Source: Candidatus Babelota bacterium | Lineage (GTDB): Bacteria; Babelota; Babeliae; Babelales; Vermiphilaceae | Assembly (NCBI GenBank): GCA_013213985.1 | Contig: JABSSP010000017.1 | Span: forward strand, 1-13,284 | Length of the DNA: 13,284 bases | Direction of reading: 5' to 3' | In this document: in pieces, positions 1 through 5,678 of the stretch | Layout: each line of letters starts with the position of its first letter | Position numbering within the stretch: position 1 is the first letter of the stretch | Notes under the pieces: generated by a model | The model's database searches: none | Told to the model about the DNA's origin: nothing | The model's input: only the letters and a program-made list of their open reading frames with translations | Translations under genes and position numbers: made by a program

Positions 1-218
1 CTATCATTTTTTGAAAAATTCCAAGTCTACACCACCTCATAAATTTTCCGTGAACCGTACTGGAACAACCATATTTTTCAGGAAGATTGTGCCATTGAAT
101 ACCTGTTTTCAAAACAAAAATTATTCCATTAAACGCTTTTCTATTATCAAATTCAGGTCTGCCAACCCTGTTTTTATTTTTCTATTTCATTTCACAAATC
201 ATTTAATATACTTTTCAT
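1..218 (-). pseudogene. IS5-family (DUF4096-type) transposase, N-terminal part, broken and running off the window
   Basis: The minus strand from 181 to 2 is an open frame of 60 codons with the typical N-terminal region of IS5/IS427-group DDE transposases. It contains NRVGRPEFDNRKAFNGI, then IIFVLKTGIQWHNLPEKYG, then GKFMRWCRLGIFQKMI at the edge. The catalytic DDE residues would lie outside. The frame has no start codon: it is closed upstream by TAG at 184-182. A plausible original start is ATG at 218-216 in another frame (MKSILNDL), followed by TGA at 194-192 where the family often has Trp ('LTDEQW'-like), then NEIEK. Reaching the main frame needs a frame change in the A-rich run at 185-172. 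I therefore read this as a decayed copy. Some IS5 relatives use programmed frameshifting, but the extra nonsense codon argues against a working gene. Family identification is confident; pseudogene status is likely. Confidence 0.85.
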
Positions 219-225
219 CAAAGCC

Positions 226-276
226 TTTTTTTTTTGATGAGGGGATTATAACATAATCCCCTCATCAAAAAAAAAA
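226..276. repeat. Perfect 24-bp-arm palindrome with T10 and A10 flanks
   Basis: The arms 226-249 and 253-276 are perfectly complementary around a 3-nt centre (AAC). Each arm is a 10-nt T (or A) run plus GATGAGGGGATTAT or its complement. Pairing can continue outward through GCC/GGGC with one bulge. The U-run lies on the 5' side and the A-run on the 3' side on both strands, so this is not a standard intrinsic terminator. It sits between the proposed IS end and the transposase start, where IS elements often carry a hairpin that shields the transposase from read-through transcription. That role is inference. Confidence 0.85.
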
Positions 277-316
277 GGGCTTTTCTCACTCAATTAATTT
301 TCGGATAAGCTCTTAG

Positions 317-718
317 TTTTAATTATTAACAGGTTTGAATTTATTAATGTTTCGTGCAGTAGGTGTTATTCATGATTTTTTACAGCGGCTTGCAGTAAAG
401 AAAGGATGCCCTAGGTATTTCTTGATATACTATGCTATTTTTTTTAAAGTTTTCCCTGAATATTATTATTTTTTGATAAATCTCGTCACGCTAAAGAGTT
501 TTGGAATTATTTTTACAAATGAGTAATCATTTGGTACTATTTTTACTATAATGAGTTGTTATATTAATCGGCTAATTCTCATTTTGTTGTGAGTGTAGCA
601 CAATAGGTGCAAAATAATGGTACTAGTCGATGGCTCTGTTCAGTGTAGTAAGACGCAAATTTACTCAATATTTTCATGTAAGGCATGTTTTCCAGGCAGA
701 GCTTTACCTGTCTTTTTT
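317..718. other. Non-coding stretch, possibly encoding a small RNA near its end
   Basis: No convincing coding frame is visible on either strand; short open frames here cross structured or low-complexity DNA and lack ribosome binding sites. A TATAAT hexamer occurs at 547-552 without a good -35 box. From about 595 to 718 several short hairpins can form: GCAC/GTGC, AGTAA/TTACT, and GTAAGGC with GCTTTAC using one G-U pair. They lead directly into the intrinsic terminator at 719. This is compatible with a small RNA of roughly 100-170 nt, but I do not recognise its family. It lacks the conserved motifs of RNase P RNA, tmRNA and SRP RNA. Confidence 0.35.
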
Positions 719-745
719 CCCAGCAATTTTTGCTGGGTCTTTTTG
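719..745 (+). terminator. Intrinsic terminator
   Basis: CCCAGCAA (719-726), loop TTT and TTGCTGGG (730-737) form a perfect 8-bp stem, followed by TCTTTTTG. This is a classic plus-strand rho-independent terminator. No open gene ends just before it, so it probably ends a non-coding transcript. It also insulates the translocase gene at 905 from upstream transcription. Confidence 0.8.
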
Positions 746-904
746 TTTCTATAGTTTTTTAGTGTTGCATGCAAATATGATTGTCGCTTTTTTGAGATTG
801 ACAATGGGGAGGAAAGAGGGGTTAGAAATAAAATATTGTAACGAATGTGTGATGTAGATAAAAAAGATACAAGAGCTTTTTAAATTATTGAGAGGAATTG
901 TCGT

Positions 905-2332
905 ATGAGTTGGAGTGTGAAAAAATACTTTTCATCACTATTGCCGACAGAGTCACATGAGCGTACAAAATGGTTATTAATGTCAGTAACCTTTTTTCTC
1001 ATTATTGCGGCGTATACTATAGCCAAAGAACTAAAGGATTCCATATTTGTAGCTATTGTAGGTGACAGGCAGTACATTTTTTGGGCCAAATTGTTTTCTA
1101 TAGGAATACTGATCCCTGCAGTTTTGCTGTATTCAAAACTTGTTGACAGTTTAAAGCGATATCGGCTATTGAGCTTTTATTGCTTTCTTTATGGGGTTGT
1201 TGGTCTTCTTTTTGCTTTTTTGCTGGGACATCCAACGATTGGGTTGCCAAATACCAATGCGAGCTCATATCGTATTTTTGGTTGGCTGTTTTATTTCTTT
1301 ATTGAAGGATATGCGCCCTTTGTGGTGAGTGTTTTTTGGTCTTTTGCCAACTCAATTACGAGTCCTGAAGGAGCCAAAAAAAATTATGGCTTTATGGTGG
1401 CAGGATCAAAGCTTGGCGGCATGCTGAGTGCAGCCTTTGCTTATTTATTGCTTACGTTGCCGGATACAGAATGGTTTGCATTGTCCGGAACGGCTAAACA
1501 TCAACTGCTTTTAGCGGTTGCTTCTCTTTGTCTTATGCTTGCACCTTTAGTAATTTATATGCTTATGAAAAAAGTTTCCGGTAGATATTTGCATGGATAT
1601 GAGGCAGTGTACAAGGTTGAAAAAAAGAGGAGCAAAGAGGGTAAGGTAAAAACAGGTGTTTTTTCGGGATTAGTGATGCTAATTCGCACACCTTATGTTT
1701 TCGGTATATTTTATCTGGGTATGTGTTATGAGCTTATTTATTCAGTGCTTAGTTATCAACGAGTGGGAATAGCCCAAGAAGGCGGAGCAAGTACGGTTGA
1801 GGTGAGTACGTATTTTTTTAAGATTATTTTACTTACCCATGCACTTGGATTTTTGATCTCATTATTTGGTACGAGGTCTCTTTTAAAGAGATTAGGAGAG
1901 AAGCGCTGTCTTATTTTAATTCCTATAGCGATTGCCTTTCTTTTTGCATATTTTAAGTTCAGCAATAGTAGCAAAGGGGCTTTTGCTGTATTTTTTGTTT
2001 TGATGCGTGCAATTCATTACGGGTTTAGTTATCCAATCCGAGAGAGTTTGTATATACCAACGGTCAAAGAATTGAAGTTTAAGACAAAATCATGGATAGA
2101 TGCGTTTGGGACTAAATTTTCAAAGCTGAATGGATGGCTTTTTAACTATATTACCACGGGCTTGACTGTTGGTGGATTTGCTGCTGCTCAGGGCATCTTT
2201 TTCGGAGGGGTACTTACACTGTGGATCTTAGTTTCATGGTTGTTGGGTAATCGCTTTGAGAAGGCAATTAAAAATAAGGAAGTTATTGGATTGAATGGGG
2301 CTTCGGATGGCGAGGGCATTGCATCGAAATAG
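905..2332 (+). CDS. TLC/NTT-family ATP/ADP (nucleotide) translocase
   Basis: A 475-residue integral membrane protein with about 11-12 hydrophobic segments, close to the usual ~500 residues of the family. Family signatures are clear. The N-terminus has YTIAKELKDSIFV (residues 37-49), matching the '.Y.llR.lKDsl' block. The middle has FWSFANSITSPEGAKKNYGF (144-163). The C-terminal half has YPIRESLYIPTVKELKFKTK (376-395), followed by SWIDAFGTKFSKLNG. Relatives in the inner membrane of intracellular bacteria exchange host ATP for ADP, or import other nucleotides or NAD; the exact substrate cannot be read from sequence. The start is ATG 905, preceded by AGGAA (893-897) at 7-nt spacing. A TTGACA hexamer at 798-803 is a possible -35 box but has no good -10 partner. 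The stop TAG is immediately followed by the ATG of a micro-ORF. The family call is strong; ATP/ADP specificity is an inference. Confidence 0.9.
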   Translation: MSWSVKKYFSSLLPTESHERTKWLLMSVTFFLIIAAYTIAKELKDSIFVAIVGDRQYIFWAKLFSIGILIPAVLLYSKLVDSLKRYRLLSFYCFLYGVVGLLFAFLLGHPTIGLPNTNASSYRIFGWLFYFFIEGYAPFVVSVFWSFANSITSPEGAKKNYGFMVAGSKLGGMLSAAFAYLLLTLPDTEWFALSGTAKHQLLLAVASLCLMLAPLVIYMLMKKVSGRYLHGYEAVYKVEKKRSKEGKVKTGVFSGLVMLIRTPYVFGIFYLGMCYELIYSVLSYQRVGIAQEGGASTVEVSTYFFKIILLTHALGFLISLFGTRSLLKRLGEKRCLILIPIAIAFLFAYFKFSNSSKGAFAVFFVLMRAIHYGFSYPIRESLYIPTVKELKFKTKSWIDAFGTKFSKLNGWLFNYITTGLTVGGFAAAQGIFFGGVLTLWILVSWLLGNRFEKAIKNKEVIGLNGASDGEGIASK

Positions 2333-2437
2333 ATGTTTTTTGTTCATTTTGCAGTATTTATCATTGCAATTATTGCTGTTTTTGGTAAACTTTTGCTTGT
2401 TAGTATATATCTTACTTTTTCAAATCGGGGTGGTTAA
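2333..2437 (+). CDS. Putative 34-residue single-span membrane micro-protein
   Basis: The ATG directly abuts the translocase stop codon (TAG-ATG), and the frame stays open for 34 codons to TAA 2435-2437. The product starts MFFVHFAVFIIAIIAVFGK and continues with a second hydrophobic run, ending TFSNRGG. It is almost wholly hydrophobic and would form one membrane helix with a short polar C-terminus. No good Shine-Dalgarno is seen; GAGGG (2312-2316) is 16 nt away, so translation would depend on re-initiation after the translocase stop. Its stop overlaps the next ATG (TAATG). It matches no family I recognise. It could be a small subunit linked to the transporter, or simply a chance frame in an AT-rich spacer. 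Confidence 0.35.
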   Translation: MFFVHFAVFIIAIIAVFGKLLLVSIYLTFSNRGG

Positions 2438-2523
2438 TGGCTAAGATGGCCAAACCCAGAAAAGGTAATAGTTATAACCCGTATAAGGATTTTCTTTATG
2501 ATAGATTTCAAAGAATTAGTTAA
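2437..2523 (+). CDS. Putative 28-residue basic micro-ORF or leader peptide overlapping the rpsB start
   Basis: ATG 2437 overlaps the previous stop as TAATG and follows GGGGTGG (2427-2433), a usable ribosome binding site. The product starts MAKMAKPRKGNSYNPYKDF, is basic and aromatic, and ends at TAA 2521-2523. Its last 26 nt overlap the rpsB start at 2498 in a different frame. The rpsB Shine-Dalgarno lies inside this frame. Ribosomes translating it would sweep the rpsB initiation region, so it could act as a leader controlling S2 synthesis by translational coupling. I do not recognise a protein family; it may also be a chance frame. Confidence 0.35.
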   Translation: MAKMAKPRKGNSYNPYKDFLYDRFQRIS

Positions 2524-3637
2524 ATGTGGTGTTCATTTTGGCCACCAAAAATCACGCTGGTGTCCACTTATGGCTCCTTATATCTGGGGACATAAAAACC
2601 GGATACATCTGATCAATATTTCCAAAACCGCACAACAACTTGAAAAAGCTTCTCGTTTTCTAAAAGGGGTTGCTGAAAAGGGTCAAACAATTTTATGGGT
2701 TGGTACCAAAAAGCCAGCTCAAGAAGTCATCAAAGATACGGCCAAGCGGGTAGGCATGCCATCAGTGAGTCATCGTTGGATTGGTGGTACGCTCAGTAAC
2801 CATGCTCAGGTTAAAAAATCAATAACCAAGCTTTTGCACTACGAAGATGTCATTGGTCGGGCAAGTAAGGCCGATCACTACACCAAAAAAGAGCTCAACA
2901 TGTTTCAAAAACTAGTTGATCGATTAGAAAAAAATATCGGTGGTATCCGTAATCTTTCTTATCCGATTGGTGCGGTTGTAATTGTTGATGTTCGTAAAGA
3001 GCGGTCCGCCCTTAAAGAAGCGCATCGTATGGGTATCCCCGTAGTTGCCCTTGTTGACACCAACAGTGATCCATCAATGGTTGATTATGTGATTCCAGGT
3101 AATGATGATGCGCCACGTGCAATCAATCTCATTGTTAACTACCTTGGTGATTCAGCAGAAGATGGTGTAAAAATCGCCAAAAAGAAAAAAGAAGAAGAGC
3201 GTGAACGTCGCAAGGCAGAAGCTGCTGCTAAGCTCGCTGAGTCTAAAAGGAAGGCTGTTGCTGCTGCTGCTGCGCCTAAAAAAGCAGAAAAAGCTCCTGC
3301 TAAGCCTCATAAAGCCAAAGTGCTGGTTAGATCGACAACAAAAGATACAAAAGAAAAAGTGGTAACAGTAGCTTCCAAAGATGTAAGAAAAGAAGATGTT
3401 AAAAAACCGGCAGTAAAAAAGACTGATATTGCAAAAAAAACAGCTCCTGTTAAAGCTGAGTTTATAAAAAAAGCAGCTCCGGTTACAAAGGCATCAGAAA
3501 AGACAACAAAAGCGGCTCCAGTTGAGAAAAAAACTGAAGAAAAAAAAGCAACAAAAGCTGTAGCTAAGAAGACTGAAGCCAAAAAAACTGCTTTGGCTAA
3601 AGACGAAATCAAGGATAAAAAAGCTAAAGCCTCTTAA
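2498..3637 (+). CDS. rpsB: 30S ribosomal protein S2 with long Lys/Ala-rich C-terminal tail
   Basis: Residues 1-228 are a full S2 core. They include FKELVKCGVHFGHQKSRW near the start, NHRWLGG-type SHRWIGGTLSN at 91-101, and VIVDVRKERSALKEAHRMGI (161-180) followed by PVVALVDTNSDP and the VDYVIPGNDDAPRAI signature. S2 assembles late on the small subunit. The start is ATG 2498 with TAAGGA at 2484-2489, 8 nt upstream. The protein is 379 residues, against about 230-260 usually. Residues 229-379 form a low-complexity tail of Lys, Ala, Glu and Thr with repeated (K)xAPV units, resembling histone-H1-like basic tails; it could bind rRNA or be a lineage-specific extension. Unlike in many bacteria, tsf does not follow. 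After the TAA stop the tail-like coding pattern continues in frame (see the next entry). Confidence 0.97.
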   Translation: MIDFKELVKCGVHFGHQKSRWCPLMAPYIWGHKNRIHLINISKTAQQLEKASRFLKGVAEKGQTILWVGTKKPAQEVIKDTAKRVGMPSVSHRWIGGTLSNHAQVKKSITKLLHYEDVIGRASKADHYTKKELNMFQKLVDRLEKNIGGIRNLSYPIGAVVIVDVRKERSALKEAHRMGIPVVALVDTNSDPSMVDYVIPGNDDAPRAINLIVNYLGDSAEDGVKIAKKKKEEERERRKAEAAAKLAESKRKAVAAAAAPKKAEKAPAKPHKAKVLVRSTTKDTKEKVVTVASKDVRKEDVKKPAVKKTDIAKKTAPVKAEFIKKAAPVTKASEKTTKAAPVEKKTEEKKATKAVAKKTEAKKTALAKDEIKDKKAKAS

Positions 3638-3691
3638 ACTACAAAAAAAACTACAACTACTAAGGCTAAAGCAAGCACCAAAGCAAAGTAG
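3638..3691 (+). other. In-frame tail-like continuation of rpsB beyond its stop
   Basis: Immediately after TAA 3635-3637 the same frame stays open for 17 codons encoding TTKKTTTTKAKASTKAK, then stops at TAG 3689-3691. The composition (only Lys, Thr, Ala and Ser) is that of the S2 tail. The simplest reading is that the tail once ended at 3691 and was shortened by a recent stop mutation. Stop-codon read-through or a sequencing error are the alternatives. Confidence 0.6.
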
Positions 3692-3708
3692 TCTTAAAAA
3701 AGGGCCTT

Positions 3709-3800
3709 GGAGAGGTGTCCGAGTGGTCGAAGGAGCATGATTGGAAATCATGTATGTCTTGAAAAAGGCATCGAGGGTTCGAATCCCTCTCTCTCCACCA
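3709..3800 (+). tRNA. tRNA-Ser (anticodon GGA)
   Basis: The gene is 92 nt. The acceptor stem is GGAGAGG paired with TCTCTCC. The anticodon stem CATGA/TCATG encloses the loop TTGGAAA, with anticodon GGA at 3743-3745 reading UCC/UCU. A long class II variable arm (TGTCTT-GAAA-AAGGCA) is diagnostic of Ser here. The T arm is GAGGG-TTCGAAT-CCCTC and the 3' CCA is encoded. It begins 17 nt after the second stop following rpsB, so it is probably processed from the rpsB transcript. Confidence 0.97.
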
Positions 3801-3817
3801 TGAAGTCACCATGAAGT
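3796..3817. repeat. 11-bp tandem duplication at the tRNA-Ser 3' end
   Basis: CACCATGAAGT occurs twice without a gap (3796-3806 and 3807-3817). The first copy contains the last five tRNA bases, CACCA. It may reflect replication slippage or the scar of an integration at the tRNA end; nothing else here supports an integrated element. Confidence 0.8.
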
Positions 3818-3831
3818 GAGGACCAAAATTT

Positions 3832-3914
3832 GGGAAGTAGGTAAGAGATAGTTGTTTAATCTGTCAGGTCCGAAAGGAAGCAGCAGGAACAGTGATTCTT
3901 TGTATCTACTTCCC
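3832..3914 (+). ncRNA. ffs: Signal recognition particle RNA (4.5S, small bacterial type)
   Basis: The region contains the conserved domain IV hairpin, GTCAGGTCC-GAAA-GGAAGCAGCAGG (3863-3887), with a GNRA tetraloop and the Ffh-binding symmetric and asymmetric internal loops. The ends pair over 12 positions: GGGAAGTAGGTA at 3832-3843 with TATCTACTTCCC at 3903-3914, using one G-U pair. The total of about 83 nt is a minimal 4.5S RNA lacking the Alu domain. It partners with Ffh to target nascent membrane proteins. It lies 31 nt after tRNA-Ser and 45 nt before dnaX, so it probably matures from a shared transcript. End positions are set by the terminal helix and may be off by a base or two. Confidence 0.93.
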
Positions 3915-3959
3915 AGTTCGATATAAGTATATTAGCACAAATAACGTTGAACGGTTGCT

Positions 3960-5678
3960 ATGAACAATCAGAACCTTAATCTAACACGAAAGTGGCGCTC
4001 CAAAAATTTTGATCAAGTTATTGGTCAAGATTTATCTCTGAGAGTTCTGAAAAATAGCCTGTATAAAGGGCACTTCTTTCCCGTATATCTTTTTAGTGGG
4101 CAGCGTGGTTGTGGTAAAACCAGTACTGCTCGAATTTTTGCGTCTGCACTTAATTGCGAACAATTAGAAAAATTTCAAACAAGTCCACAAAAAAATGTTG
4201 TTCCTTGTTTGACATGTGCGTCATGTGTTGCAATGCGTACGAATCAACATCCAGATTTTTTTGAGATCGATGCTGCGTCTCATACTGGTGTAGACAATAT
4301 TCGTCAGATTATTGATGCATCATCATTAATGCCATTGATGGGTAGGAAAAAAATCTATCTCATTGACGAAGCACACATGCTTAGCAAAGCGGCATTTAAT
4401 GCATTTTTAAAAATTTTAGAAGAGCCGCCACCATCGGTTGTATTTATACTTGCAACAACTGATACTGAAAAAATTATTGATACGGTAAAATCACGGTGTT
4501 TTCAACTTTTCTTTAAACCGGTTGAATCGACTACGCTGTTTAAACATTTGCACCATGTGTGTCAAAAAGAATCTATCAAGTGTGAAGATGATGCACTTAA
4601 TTTAATCATCAGAGAAGCTGGTGGTTCGGTGCGTGATGCACTTAATATGTTAGAACAAGTCCGCTTTTCTAGTAGTGTTGTTTCTATAGATGCCGTTCAA
4701 AAAATATTAGGACATATTGGAGATAACATTCTGGTACGGGTGGTGCAACATGTAGTTCAAAGTTCACCAGCAACATTGCTTTCATTTTTAAAAGAACAAA
4801 AAATTGCTACGTTTTCAGCAAGTTTCATTTGGCGACGTTTGTTGGAGGTGCTACGTGCTTTGTTGTGGTTGAAAAATGGTGTTTCATCGGGAACCTTTGA
4901 ACAGCACGAATCTGAATTAAAAGCTATTGCTCGCTCTTGCTCCTGGGATCAACTTACCAGCCTAATGAAAATGCTGTACAACAATGAGTTGGTTTTCCAA
5001 AGAACGACTGCTCAATACGAATTACTTGAAATGATATTATTACGTATGTGCCAAGGTGACAAAGATGATAGAAGCTCGGGGTCTACGCCTAACATTTCAG
5101 TATCTGAACATGTAGTTGACGATCAGTTAGAGGAAGAATGTGATGAAGAAGATGAAGACATTATTGAAGACGAAGAAGTTATGCGCTGGGCATCATTTGT
5201 TGAAGCGATGAAAAAACTTAATAAGCCTCTTTTGAGCTCTATTTTTGTGCAAGCACGCGTAAATAAGTTTGATCAAGCGTCTTCTACTTTATCAGTCATT
5301 TTTTCTCATAAGCACCTCTTTTTCAAAGAGCTGATTATCGACATGCAAGATGTGTGGAAACCGCAATTAAAAAAGTTTTTTTCTGAAACTATTAAGCTCG
5401 ATGTTTCTTTTGATACTCCACCAACAACTACGCAAAATAATGCAGAATCAAAAAACAAAAAGTCTGCAGTGGTACAACCGCATGAGATTGGGAAATCTAA
5501 AAAGGTTGAAAGCAGTTCTCATACTTCCGCGTGTCGTCCAACATATCAGAAGGGATCGTCTTCACAATCAAAACGATTATTTTCAATTGACACCTCCGAT
5601 GAAAAAAAATGGAAAAAAACTCATTTACTGTTAAAATATTTTCCTGGAACAGTGAGCGAAATTCGGGAGAATAAGTAA
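3960..5678 (+). CDS. dnaX: DNA polymerase III subunit gamma/tau
   Basis: This is the AAA+ clamp-loader ATPase of the replisome, 572 residues (E. coli tau is 643, gamma 431). Walker A is GQRGCGKT (47-54). The zinc module is C66, C83, C86 and C89, with a longer first spacing than in E. coli. Walker B is YLIDEAHMLS (133-142), sensor 1 is ILATTDTEK, the SRC arginine finger motif is at 178-180, and sensor 2 is GGSVRDALN (221-229). An acidic patch (DEEDEDIIEDEE) precedes a divergent tau-like C-terminal region. No Shine-Dalgarno precedes ATG 3960; the start was chosen because the N-terminal block LTRKWRSKNFDQVIGQ aligns with the family start. The stop overlaps the der start (TAATG), implying translational coupling. 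A slippery heptamer A AAA AAC lies at 5450-5456. Confidence 0.96.
   Translation: MNNQNLNLTRKWRSKNFDQVIGQDLSLRVLKNSLYKGHFFPVYLFSGQRGCGKTSTARIFASALNCEQLEKFQTSPQKNVVPCLTCASCVAMRTNQHPDFFEIDAASHTGVDNIRQIIDASSLMPLMGRKKIYLIDEAHMLSKAAFNAFLKILEEPPPSVVFILATTDTEKIIDTVKSRCFQLFFKPVESTTLFKHLHHVCQKESIKCEDDALNLIIREAGGSVRDALNMLEQVRFSSSVVSIDAVQKILGHIGDNILVRVVQHVVQSSPATLLSFLKEQKIATFSASFIWRRLLEVLRALLWLKNGVSSGTFEQHESELKAIARSCSWDQLTSLMKMLYNNELVFQRTTAQYELLEMILLRMCQGDKDDRSSGSTPNISVSEHVVDDQLEEECDEEDEDIIEDEEVMRWASFVEAMKKLNKPLLSSIFVQARVNKFDQASSTLSVIFSHKHLFFKELIIDMQDVWKPQLKKFFSETIKLDVSFDTPPTTTQNNAESKNKKSAVVQPHEIGKSKKVESSSHTSACRPTYQKGSSSQSKRLFSIDTSDEKKWKKTHLLLKYFPGTVSEIRENK

Larger units (their letters stand above)
1..312 (-). 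mobile_element. End of an IS5/IS427-like insertion sequence
   Basis: The transposase fragment reads toward the left edge, so this is the 5' end of the element. On the minus strand, inward from 312, the sequence begins GAGCTTATCCGAAAATTAAT. This resembles the GAGCCT-ATCCGAAA-type terminal repeats I recall for IS427/IS1031-group elements. It is flanked on the outside by TTAG (313-316), which fits the YTAR or TNA target duplications of this family. The other terminus and the second copy of the duplication are outside the window, so the boundary is inferred rather than demonstrated. Confidence 0.55.

Noticed and set aside
192..194. TGA read as Trp (alternative genetic code)
   Set aside because: cca ends at TGA exactly where the protein and the terminator hairpin end, and Trp is TGG in all housekeeping genes here; a nonsense mutation in a decaying IS is simpler.
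11..256. An 81-codon plus-strand open frame
   Set aside because: It is antisense to a clear IS5-type transposase and runs into the palindrome; no ribosome binding site.
335..526. A 63-codon plus-strand open frame in the non-coding stretch
   Set aside because: AT-rich composition gives Phe/Tyr/Ile-heavy translation, with no ribosome binding site and no family resemblance.
630..857. A 75-codon plus-strand open frame before the translocase
   Set aside because: It reads straight through the intrinsic terminator at 719-745 and has no Shine-Dalgarno.
3307..3751. Long minus-strand frames opposite the rpsB tail and tRNA-Ser
   Set aside because: They are antisense to the Lys/Ala repeat codons (giving Phe/Ser/Leu runs) and one crosses the tRNA gene.
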